A stretch of 10,509 bases of DNA from Nitrospinaceae bacterium (GTDB lineage Bacteria; Nitrospinota; Nitrospinia; Nitrospinales; VA-1), in NCBI GenBank assembly GCA_029261435.1, contig JAJDBI010000172.1, forward strand, positions 1-10,509. Direction: 5' to 3'. The notes under the pieces were generated by a model that was not told where the DNA came from, did not search any database, and worked only from the letters and a program-made list of their open reading frames with translations. A program made the position numbers and the translations under genes. Below are positions 1-6,270 of the stretch, one piece after another. Within the stretch, counting starts at the first letter, position 1, and the number at the start of each line of letters is the position of its first letter.

Positions 1-573
1 CATTTTCTTGCTGAGGTCGATGATTAATTTGTCAATAACGCCGATAGAAATAGGGTCCAGTCCTGCCGAGGGTTCATCGTAAAAAACAATTTTAGGGTCC
101 AGAGCAATGGCCCGGGCCAGGGCAATGCGTTTGACCATACCACCCGAAAGTTGAGCTGGCTTGAGATGTTCGGCTCCCCTTAACCCCACCATCTCCAGTT
201 TCATCTTAACCATGATAAGAATGGTGCCTTCGTTGAGATCAGTATGCTCTCTCATTGGCAGAGCCACATTGTCTTCCACCGTCAGAGAGTTGAACAGAGC
301 ACCGCTTTGAAACATGATGCCAAACTTTTTGCGGACATTATTGATTGCCGCGCCTTTGAGTTGAGTGACCTCTTCCCCGTCAATCCATATTTCTCCCGAG
401 TCGGGGCGGTAAGCACCTATCAAATGTTTGAGGACGGTACTTTTGCCGCTACCACTGCCACCAATGATGGAGGTGATTTGGCCCTTCTCCATATGAGAAA
501 TGAAATCTTCCAGCACAGTGATGCGCTTGTCGCCTTCGCCAAAGGATTTTCTCAGGTTCTTTACTCGTATCAT
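1..573 (-). CDS. mlaF: MlaF-type ABC transporter ATP-binding protein (C-terminus beyond the window)
   Basis: This is the ATPase of an Mla/Mkl-type phospholipid transporter, which acts on the cytoplasmic face of the inner membrane with the MlaE permease. The reverse complement reads 191 codons without a stop from ATG at 573 and runs off the window at base 1, so the C-terminal part (H-loop and tail) is missing. Visible motifs in order are Walker A GGSGSGKST (about residues 38-46), the Q-loop FQSGALFNSLTVEDNV (88-103) typical of the MlaF branch, the signature LSGGM (142-146), and Walker B IVFYDEPSAGLDP (162-174). The start lies one base after the mlaE stop (TGA-G-ATG), which implies translational coupling. 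The family branch is well supported. The transported substrate cannot be read from the sequence, and an MCE-domain partner (MlaD) is expected but would lie outside the window. Confidence 0.93.
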   Translation of the reverse strand, partial: MIRVKNLRKSFGEGDKRITVLEDFISHMEKGQITSIIGGSGSGKSTVLKHLIGAYRPDSGEIWIDGEEVTQLKGAAINNVRKKFGIMFQSGALFNSLTVEDNVALPMREHTDLNEGTILIMVKMKLEMVGLRGAEHLKPAQLSGGMVKRIALARAIALDPKIVFYDEPSAGLDPISIGVIDKLIIDLSKKM

Positions 574-574
574 C

Positions 575-1393
575 TCAGGTCACAAAGAAAAATAAAGATG
601 TAAAAACTAAATCGGCAATGATCACCAGAATCATCGAGACCACCACTGCCGTGCGTGTGTTCTGCCCTACCATTTCTGCTCCGCCTTCGATGATGAAGGC
701 CATATAACTGCCCACCATAACAATGATGACAGCGAAAACGGCACTTTTGACCAGCCCGGTCATTACATCTTTAATCACCATCGCGTCGAGTGAGTTATTG
801 ATATAAGTCACCGGATCAATTCCCAACGTTGTGGTTCCAATCAAAAACCCACCTAAAATACCCATCAGGTCTGCCATGATGGTCAGGCACGGAAGCATGA
901 TTAAAAGAGCTATAAACCGGGGTGTGATTAAAAACTTAACCGGATTTAATGCCATGATCTCAAGGGCCAGCACTTCATCGGAAACCTTCATCGTTCCCAT
1001 TTCTGCGGTGAACGCGGCTCCAACCCGCCCGGCCATGACCAGTGCAGTCATCAGAGGGCCAAGTTCGCGCAAAATGGCAACGCCCACTAAAGCACCGACA
1101 AACTCTAAAGCTCCCAACCGGCTCAACTGATGTGCCGACTGAAACGCGAGAATGACCCCGATCAAAAATGAGACCAGAAAAACAATGGTGGTGGACTTGA
1201 CTCCAACCTCTTCCATCTGCGTCCATACCGGACGCCATTTTATGGGTTTGCCGCGAAAAGGTTCTATGAAGGTGCAATACAAAGTGGCACGGGTGAGATT
1301 GTATAATCCGCTGATTTCTTTGAAAAAATTTTCAAAGACACCTGTGAACTCGAATCCTCTTCTGCCAATAAATCCGAAAAATGATCTGACCAT
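575..1393 (-). CDS. mlaE: MlaE/YrbE-family ABC transporter permease
   Basis: This is an inner-membrane permease of the MlaE family (272 aa), the membrane partner of the downstream ATPase in lipid transport between inner and outer membrane. A soluble amphipathic N-terminal stretch of about 60 residues is followed by hydrophobic segments near residues 68-86, 100-122, 158-187, 214-234 and 247-270. The family-defining stretch is present: LRELGPLMTALVMAGRVG (108-125), followed by AAFTAEMGTMKVSDE and PVKFLITPR (151-159). Length is normal for the family, which is often 250-270 aa. The ATG at 1393 has only a weak purine-rich region upstream. The gene forms a two-gene unit with the ATPase (one-base gap). 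It lies 142 bases after a STAS-domain gene, which is notable because Mla complexes contain a STAS subunit (MlaB). Confidence 0.93.
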   Translation of the reverse strand: MVRSFFGFIGRRGFEFTGVFENFFKEISGLYNLTRATLYCTFIEPFRGKPIKWRPVWTQMEEVGVKSTTIVFLVSFLIGVILAFQSAHQLSRLGALEFVGALVGVAILRELGPLMTALVMAGRVGAAFTAEMGTMKVSDEVLALEIMALNPVKFLITPRFIALLIMLPCLTIMADLMGILGGFLIGTTTLGIDPVTYINNSLDAMVIKDVMTGLVKSAVFAVIIVMVGSYMAFIIEGGAEMVGQNTRTAVVVSMILVIIADLVFTSLFFFVT

Positions 1394-1416
1394 GTTTTTG
1401 TCTCAGGGCAACAACC

Positions 1417-1471
1417 CGTGAATCTCTGAGTTTCACGAACACCATCTCAAGGCATAATGATAATGCCTTGA
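1417..1471 (-). other. Two tandem inverted repeats between the STAS gene and mlaE
   Basis: Two hairpin-capable repeats lie in the 142-base gap. TCAAGGCAT (1447-1455) and ATGCCTTGA (1463-1471) make a perfect 9-bp stem with a 7-base loop. CGTGAA (1417-1422) and TTCACG (1432-1437) make a 6-bp stem with a 9-base loop. Neither is followed by a T-run on either strand, so these are not classical intrinsic terminators. They could partly insulate the partner-switching genes from mlaEF, stabilise a transcript end, or be chance. Function is inferred only from position. Confidence 0.35.
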
Positions 1472-1535
1472 CCCTCTTCTAGAGTTGCAATGGTAATTAT
1501 CTATTCAAAAGGCTTTGGTTAGTCGCCTGTCGGGG

Positions 1536-1871
1536 TCACTCGACCAGAGCCTGTTCTTTTGTTTCGAAAACTTCAAACACGGTTAACAGACGCGCAATCT
1601 CGAACACGTCCTTGACACCGGGAGTCAAAGCCGCAAGGCGGAACTTATTTTTGCTGCTGTGGCTCCACTGCAAACCTTCTACAAGAGTGGCGATGCCAGA
1701 GCTGTCAATGTAAGAAACACCTGACAAGTCCACCACAACAAGCTTATTGTTATTTTGAAAAAGGGGAGCCAAAGCATCTCGCATTTTGGTTGAAGAACTC
1801 ATATCAATATCGCCGATTACAGATACCGTTACAGCATCCCCGGCCTTGTCCAGCTTTAAATCTATGCTCAT
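1536..1871 (-). CDS. STAS-domain anti-sigma factor antagonist (RsbV/SpoIIAA-like)
   Basis: This single-domain STAS protein (111 aa) is the switch component of a partner-switching pathway. When unphosphorylated, such proteins bind the RsbW-type kinase and release its target; phosphorylation of one serine breaks the complex. The N-terminal strand-turn motif VIGDIDMSSS (18-27) is present, followed by VVDLSGVSYIDSSGIATLVE (46-65). In this stretch Ser57 of D-S-S-G aligns with phosphorylatable Ser58 of Bacillus SpoIIAA. The ATG at 1871 follows the kinase stop by 2 bases, and an AAGGGATAA ribosome binding site overlaps the end of the kinase gene, so the two are coupled. The gene also precedes an mlaE-mlaF pair, so a role as an MlaB-like subunit cannot be excluded. 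The intact DSSG and adjacent kinase favour partner switching. Confidence 0.9.
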   Translation of the reverse strand: MSIDLKLDKAGDAVTVSVIGDIDMSSSTKMRDALAPLFQNNNKLVVVDLSGVSYIDSSGIATLVEGLQWSHSSKNKFRLAALTPGVKDVFEIARLLTVFEVFETKEQALVE

Positions 1872-1873
1872 AG

Positions 1874-2317
1874 TTATCCCTTGCCCTTATCCTGTGTCGT
1901 AGTCAGTCTGGTTCTTAATTTCTTTATCATGGTCAGCAAAGTGCCGTTGGCCCGATTGGTGCAGTAGTTGACCTCATCCATAATTTCATTCATGAGATGA
2001 GTGCCCAACCCACCTGGCTTTACATCTTTCAGGTCACGCGGTTTTATCTGACCGATATCGCATTGTTTGCCGTAATCGCGAATCTGTACCTTGAAGTCGC
2101 CCCCTTCAATAGTGAAGGTCGCCTCTATGGGTTCTTCACAGGGGCCTTCATAGCTGTGTTTGATAACATTCGCACAAGCTTCATCCACACATAGGATAAG
2201 GCGGCGTGCGGTATCATCCGGCACATCATGACTGTCCAATAGCTCCTGCAGAACTTTGCGGATCAACCCCAGATATTTTGGGTCCCCCGGAATCGAAAGC
2301 TTAATCGGCTGGGTCAT
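1874..2317 (-). CDS. RsbW-like anti-sigma factor / serine protein kinase (HATPase_c)
   Basis: This is a GHKL-fold ATP-binding protein of the RsbW/SpoIIAB type (147 aa). It is predicted to phosphorylate the STAS protein encoded next to it and, when free, to sequester a target such as a sigma factor. Visible motifs are the N-box CVDEACANVIKHSYE (43-57) with likely catalytic base Glu46 and Mg ligand Asn50, the G1 box IRDYGKQ (79-85), and the G2 glycine loop KPGGLGTHLMNEIMDEV (100-116). Length matches the family (about 140-160 aa). The start ATG at 2317 has a clear GAGG six bases upstream. It is coupled to the STAS gene (2-base gap). No sigma factor is in the window, so the binding partner besides the STAS protein is unknown. 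Confidence 0.92.
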   Translation of the reverse strand: MTQPIKLSIPGDPKYLGLIRKVLQELLDSHDVPDDTARRLILCVDEACANVIKHSYEGPCEEPIEATFTIEGGDFKVQIRDYGKQCDIGQIKPRDLKDVKPGGLGTHLMNEIMDEVNYCTNRANGTLLTMIKKLRTRLTTTQDKGKG

Positions 2318-2334
2318 AAATCCTCGCTGATTTT

Positions 2335-2364
2335 AAATTAGATTTTAATGTGATGAAGATTCAA
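2335..2364 (-). promoter_or_regulatory. Possible promoter for the kinase-STAS pair
   Basis: On the minus strand TTGAAT (2364-2359) is followed after 18 bases by TAATTT (2340-2335), ahead of the kinase ATG at 2317. Agreement with the sigma-70 consensus is partial and the implied leader is only about 11 bases, barely holding the GAGG ribosome binding site. This is a weak candidate. Confidence 0.2.
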
Positions 2365-2387
2365 CCCCCGTTATTTCAATCATATCA

Positions 2388-2401
2388 CCCACTAGCGTGG
2401 G
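2388..2401. repeat. Inverted repeat CCCAC-TAGC-GTGGG upstream of the kinase gene
   Basis: A perfect 5-bp inverted repeat with a 4-base spacer lies 71 bases upstream of the kinase start. The same arms occur with a 5-base spacer at 3960-3974, upstream of the phosphatase gene. It could be an operator or RNA hairpin. The rest of the gap 2318-2563 holds a CGGTC-GTTT-GACCG hairpin (2472-2485) and no credible coding region. Confidence 0.3.
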
Positions 2402-2563
2402 AGGCAATGGGCAAGGGCTCTTTGAGTCAAGAAGGTCTTTTTTTGTCTAGGACTGCGAGGGTCATCTCCATCGGTCGTTTGACCGGGTTTGCCAGTGGCA
2501 ATAGGAAATAATTATATCCTGAGCCAGTAAAGGCCTTAATTTACGGATCTCAGAGGTATTGAT

Positions 2564-3868
2564 TTATAGAGCTTTAAAGGTCAGGGAGGTGAGGTCGTCA
2601 AACTGGGGTGCATCGCCGATGAATTGCTTGATGGAGGTCTCAAGGTTTTGCAGGAATTCTTCCGGTGAGGCGGTATTTTTGGCGAACAGATCTTTCAGCC
2701 GGTCTGTTCCAAATTCTTCCTCCTGTTTGTTTTTAGGTTCGGTAACGCCATCGCTAAAAATAAGAATCTGGTCCCCGCTTTGCAGAATATGTTCTTCCTG
2801 ATTGTATTGCATATTGGGAAGGATTCCGAGAGGGGTTCCACTGGCTGAGCCAATTTCCTGAATAGAGTCATTCCTTTTTAAGAGAAGTGACAGATGGCCG
2901 CCGTTGGCGACGCTTAGTTTTCTTGTTTTCATATCAAGAATGCAGAACACGGTGGTGGTGAACATGCCGCGATAGGATCTTTCGCAGAGAGTGTTATTGA
3001 TCTGGGCCAGTACCTTTCCGGGTTCCTGGTCGACTTGCGAAATGTAGCGGAAATCACTCATTAGTCGAGCCATTTGCAGGGCGGCGGGAACCCCTTTTCC
3101 AGAAACGTCTCCCAATACAATACCCAGCAGTTCGTTATCAAAAGGAATGAAGTCGTAATAATCGCCACCCACTACTTGAGCTGCGTGGGTTTGGGCGGCA
3201 AAGGTGAAATTGGCATGTTGAGGAGTGGTGGTTGGCAGAAAGCTTTCCTGAACCGATTGTGCAAACTCCATATCTTTTTCCATGCGCTGATTTTCCATAA
3301 GCACCAGATGCATACGCGCCGTATGGATGGCCAGGGCGGCACTGTCACAGAGGAGAAGAAAAAGTTCCTGGTCGCTTTGCTGAAAGACCAGGCCCTTTTT
3401 TTTGCCATGTATTACCTGACAGACTCCAATAACTTTACCTTTTGCCTTAAGCGGTGAGCATAGGATAGAGCCGGTTTGAAATCCGGATTTTTTGTCGAAG
3501 GCCGGGTTGAACTTGGGGTGCTGATAAGCGTCTTCGATAATGATGGGTTCGCCAGTCTCGGCTACGGTGCCTGCAATGCCTTCTCCCATTTTTAGTCGGG
3601 TCATGGTTTTAATTTTTTCTCCCACCGCGCTCAGGGCGATTTGAAACACCAGTTCACCTGTATCTTCATCGACCAGTAGCAAACTGCAGGCATCGGCATT
3701 CATGACCTTCTTGGCAACGTTCATGATGGTGTCGAGAAGATTGGCAAGGTTCAGCTCGGAATTTATAAGGGAAGTGATTTTGTAACAGGTTTCCAACTGC
3801 TCGACTCGCTGTTCCAGTTGGGCCAGCCGGGAACCGGTATAAGGCAATACGTCTTTGTGCGTGCTCAT
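2564..3868 (-). CDS. GAF-domain PP2C-family phosphatase (RsbU/SpoIIE-like)
   Basis: This is a predicted Mn/Mg-dependent serine phosphatase that would dephosphorylate the STAS protein and so activate the partner-switching pathway. In the 434-aa form there is a short coiled coil at about 15-30, then a GAF sensor domain at about 35-185 (includes LKMGEGIAGTVAETGEP). A helical linker (185-215) follows, with EFAQSVQESFLP, the usual lead-in to SpoIIE domains. The catalytic domain (about 220-434) carries the metal-binding aspartates in GGDYYD (236, 239), LGDVSGKG (254), FSDGVTE (373) and FDDLT (424/425). ATG at 3868 is chosen because AAGGATT lies just upstream. An in-frame ATG at 3910 would add 14 residues but has no ribosome binding site. 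No membrane segments are seen, so the signal is probably cytoplasmic. The GAF ligand is unknown. Confidence 0.92.
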   Translation of the reverse strand: MSTHKDVLPYTGSRLAQLEQRVEQLETCYKITSLINSELNLANLLDTIMNVAKKVMNADACSLLLVDEDTGELVFQIALSAVGEKIKTMTRLKMGEGIAGTVAETGEPIIIEDAYQHPKFNPAFDKKSGFQTGSILCSPLKAKGKVIGVCQVIHGKKKGLVFQQSDQELFLLLCDSAALAIHTARMHLVLMENQRMEKDMEFAQSVQESFLPTTTPQHANFTFAAQTHAAQVVGGDYYDFIPFDNELLGIVLGDVSGKGVPAALQMARLMSDFRYISQVDQEPGKVLAQINNTLCERSYRGMFTTTVFCILDMKTRKLSVANGGHLSLLLKRNDSIQEIGSASGTPLGILPNMQYNQEEHILQSGDQILIFSDGVTEPKNKQEEEFGTDRLKDLFAKNTASPEEFLQNLETSIKQFIGDAPQFDDLTSLTFKAL

Positions 3869-3915
3869 AATCCTTGTCTTAAAAGGGGAGGCCGTTGACA
3901 AAGGCTCCATTCAGC

Positions 3916-3927
3916 CGAGTTAACTCG
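3916..3927. repeat. 12-bp perfect palindrome CGAGTTAACTCG in the divergent control region
   Basis: This perfect 12-bp palindrome lies 48-59 bases upstream of the phosphatase start and 130 bases upstream of the DUF721 gene start, so a regulator bound here could affect both directions. A few such palindromes are expected by chance in 10 kb; the position is what makes it a candidate operator. A consensus -35 element TTGACA (3895-3900, plus strand) lies nearby, but the matching -10 is poor. Confidence 0.3.
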
Positions 3928-3959
3928 TTGCCAGCCAAAGAGAGCGATTGCACATTGTC

Positions 3960-3974
3960 CCCACGCCTGGTGGG
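3960..3974. repeat. Inverted repeat CCCAC-GCCTG-GTGGG upstream of the phosphatase gene
   Basis: A perfect 5-bp inverted repeat with a 5-base spacer lies 92 bases upstream of the phosphatase start. Its arms are identical to those of the repeat at 2388-2401 upstream of the kinase gene. It may be a shared operator for the partner-switching genes, or chance in a locally G-rich stretch (3969-3981). Confidence 0.3.
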
Positions 3975-3990
3975 TGGGGGGAGAAATAAC

Positions 3991-4024
3991 TTTAACTTGG
4001 TCGTTAAGATAGCTAAAATAAAAT
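3991..4024 (+). promoter_or_regulatory. Possible promoter for the rightward gene set
   Basis: Two overlapping arrangements are possible: TTTAAC (3991-3996), 17 bases, TAAAAT (4014-4019); or TTGGTC (3997-4002), 16 bases, TAAAAT (4019-4024). The -10 boxes are good matches and the -35 boxes are poor. The position, 33-66 bases before the first rightward gene, fits a promoter in a divergent region. Confidence 0.3.
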
Positions 4025-4056
4025 TGCCGGTCAAACCATTTCCCTGTGTTCCGTTT

Positions 4057-4377
4057 ATGGATAAAAAACTAAAAAAAAGTTCAAGTAGAAACTGGTCAGA
4101 AATCCGATCGGTTCTTTTTCAGTCCCTTCCCGATGAAATGTTTTCCAGGGAGAACCAAAAAGAATGGCTGACTTATCACTGGAATCTGGTAGTGGGAAAA
4201 GAAATCTCAGGGATATCCGCCATTGACAAGGTGACACGGGGAACACTCCATGTGCGGGTAGAGGGTAAAGAGGGGGTATCGGTTCTAGAGCCGTTGAAAA
4301 TACAAATTATGCAGGAAATAAACAGCAGAGCAGGGGAGTCGTTATTAAACAGTATTGTGTTTAAGGCGGTGGCCTGA
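4057..4377 (+). CDS. DUF721 (DciA-like) domain protein
   Basis: This small protein (106 aa from ATG 4057) is recognised by the DUF721/DciA pattern. It has a conserved Trp-containing helix (EWLTYHWNLVVGKEISG), then a beta-strand segment GTLHVRVEG, then LEPLKIQIMQEINSRAGESLLNSIVFK. Some family members (DciA) load or assist the replicative helicase; many short ones are uncharacterised, so the role here is not certain. The N-terminus is lysine-rich (KKLKK), which fits nucleic-acid contact. The frame stays open upstream to a TTG at 3895, but the extension is low-complexity non-family sequence with no ribosome binding site, so ATG 4057 is preferred, although its own Shine-Dalgarno is not evident. 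It opens the rightward gene set, 45 bases before the TPR gene. Confidence 0.72.
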   Translation: MDKKLKKSSSRNWSEIRSVLFQSLPDEMFSRENQKEWLTYHWNLVVGKEISGISAIDKVTRGTLHVRVEGKEGVSVLEPLKIQIMQEINSRAGESLLNSIVFKAVA

Positions 4378-4422
4378 TAGGCTTTGAAGATATATTTATA
4401 AATAATTAGGACAACCCAGAAA

Positions 4423-6261
4423 ATGATAGTCAAAGCATGTGAATTAGAGTCCATTTGCAGTGCCACTAAAGAATTTTCACGCGCATGGGGAATTTTGTTC
4501 ATGCTCCTGTTCCAGGCGAACAGCACAACAATGTCTGAGATCCCGTGTTCTACAAGCGCTGACTTGTCCTCGTCTTATGCGGTTCGGTCGTTCGAAAAGA
4601 AAAAACAACTTTCTCGGGAACTTGGCACGCGAGATCCCCGTTCTTATTACCATTACCTGATGGCCTTGAATGCAGAAAAGGGTTACCAGATGGAACAGGC
4701 CGCTTTGCATTATAAGGAAGTGGTCCAGCATGATCCTGAAACAGAAAGGTTCCAGGAAAAATTGATTCGTCTGTTGCTCCGCACGGGTCAATTGGATGAG
4801 GCCGTTCGAGCCGGTCAAAATGCTCTATCCCGTTTTCCCGAAAATGAAGAAATTTTGATGATCCTCGGAGATATTCTGGCCGGTCAGGGAAAGACGGAAC
4901 AAGCCATCGCGCATTATGGTCGTATTATCCAGATTGCTCCTGAAAATGCCCGGGCACTGTTGTTGAGAGGATCTCTGCTGGAAGGGCTGGAGAAATTTGA
5001 TCAGGCTTTGGAAGAATATAAAAAGGGGGCGTTGGTAGAGTCTAAAAATCCTCTGGTGCAGTTTTATCTGGGTCGTGCCTATTTGCGGGCCGACCAGTTG
5101 AAGGATGCCGAGCGGAGTCTCGCAATAGCGGTTTCTCTGAAACCCAACCTGCTTCAGGCCCGACACCATTTAGCATGGGTGCTTGAACGTCAGGGCAGAA
5201 CCATGGAGGCGTTGAAAGAATACGGACTTTTGTTAAAGCTGACTCCAGATAATGAATACATTAAAAAACGGGTTTCACAGCTTCACTCTTCAGGTGCTTT
5301 GGATCAGAACCCTCCTCAAGGTTTTCAAACCATTCCCTCAGGTTTGGAAAAACAACCCAATATCCACATGCGCATCGCAACAATTTATTTTGAGCAAACT
5401 CTTTATATGCGAGCGTTGGATGAGTTTCAGCTTGTACTGGCTGAGCGCGATTACAAAGACCCGCATGTTCTCATGGCTCGGATTTATGAAACCCATGGTC
5501 GCCTGGATAAAGCGGTTGAAGAATTTGAAAAACTCAGAAAACTGGAACCAAAATCTCTGGACATTCTCCTTTATACGGCTCGGCTCTATAGCTTGATGAA
5601 GAAAACACAAAAAGCTGTGGTTCTGCTCAATGAGGCCGTCGCAATGGAACCGGAGAATGATCAGCTTCAGCACTCTTTAGCGCTGGCTTACATGGCTCAG
5701 GATGATAATGACAAGGCCATTATAACTATGCGTAAGGCTTTAACCCTGAATCCTCAGAAAGACTCTTACTATTTTGAGTTGGGTGCCTTGATGGAAAAGT
5801 CAGGGGATTACAAAGGTGCCATCGAAAATATGAGGCAGGCGATAGAGTTGAATCCTTTGCACTCCAATGCGCATAATTTTCTGGGATACATGTATGCACT
5901 GGAAGGGTATGACCTCGATCAGGCTCTCGAGCATTTGAAAAAAGCTCTGACCATTCAGCCGCGCAATGGTTATTTTCTGGACAGCCTGGGTTGGATTTAT
6001 TTCAAAAAAGGCGAGCCGAAAAAAGCATTAACGCAAATTCAGAAAGCCTTGATCTACACCGAGCCAGACCCGGTTCTTTATGATCATCTTGGGGATATTC
6101 TGTTTTCGCTGGAAAATTATGATGAGGCCAGCGGTGCATGGAGAAACAGTTTGTTTCTCACGGTGAACCCTAAAGACGATCCGGGTGGAGAAATGCCGGA
6201 TCCGCAAAAGCTCAAGAATAAAATCGATAAAGCAAAAAGGCTTTTGCAGCAGAGTTATTAA
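4423..6261 (+). CDS. Large tetratricopeptide-repeat protein
   Basis: This protein (612 aa) is built almost wholly of TPR units, which form helical protein-binding scaffolds. Six consecutive 34-residue repeats cover about residues 73-276, a proline/glutamine-rich linker spans 277-313, and about eight more cover 314-583. The repeat hallmark is seen many times (e.g. ALEEYKKG, AIENMRQAIELNP). The C-terminal repeats carry HNFLGYMYALEGYDLDQALEH and DSLGWIYFKKGEPKKAL, as in TPR proteins that often sit beside LolB-like genes. A short hydrophobic stretch (AWGILFMLLF, 21-30) hints at a membrane or export signal, but the N-terminus has no lipobox. The start is uncertain: ATG 4423 has AGGA 11 bases upstream, while ATG 4501 has GGGGA 9 bases upstream and would remove 26 residues. 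An envelope assembly role is inference from its neighbours. Confidence 0.85.
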   Translation: MIVKACELESICSATKEFSRAWGILFMLLFQANSTTMSEIPCSTSADLSSSYAVRSFEKKKQLSRELGTRDPRSYYHYLMALNAEKGYQMEQAALHYKEVVQHDPETERFQEKLIRLLLRTGQLDEAVRAGQNALSRFPENEEILMILGDILAGQGKTEQAIAHYGRIIQIAPENARALLLRGSLLEGLEKFDQALEEYKKGALVESKNPLVQFYLGRAYLRADQLKDAERSLAIAVSLKPNLLQARHHLAWVLERQGRTMEALKEYGLLLKLTPDNEYIKKRVSQLHSSGALDQNPPQGFQTIPSGLEKQPNIHMRIATIYFEQTLYMRALDEFQLVLAERDYKDPHVLMARIYETHGRLDKAVEEFEKLRKLEPKSLDILLYTARLYSLMKKTQKAVVLLNEAVAMEPENDQLQHSLALAYMAQDDNDKAIITMRKALTLNPQKDSYYFELGALMEKSGDYKGAIENMRQAIELNPLHSNAHNFLGYMYALEGYDLDQALEHLKKALTIQPRNGYFLDSLGWIYFKKGEPKKALTQIQKALIYTEPDPVLYDHLGDILFSLENYDEASGAWRNSLFLTVNPKDDPGGEMPDPQKLKNKIDKAKRLLQQSY

Positions 6262-6270
6262 AAAGACCTG

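Noticed and set aside
244..603. Plus-strand open frame of 119 codons
   Set aside because: It lies antisense to the MlaF-type ATPase, whose Walker A, signature and Walker B motifs are clear on the minus strand; the plus-strand translation resembles no family.
2401..2450. T7 run (2438-2444) as an intrinsic terminator
   Set aside because: It is on the plus strand where no plus-strand gene ends, and no stable stem precedes it; on the minus strand it would be an A-run.
3074..3457. Plus-strand open frame of 127 codons
   Set aside because: It is antisense to the GAF-PP2C phosphatase, which has intact domain motifs throughout this stretch.
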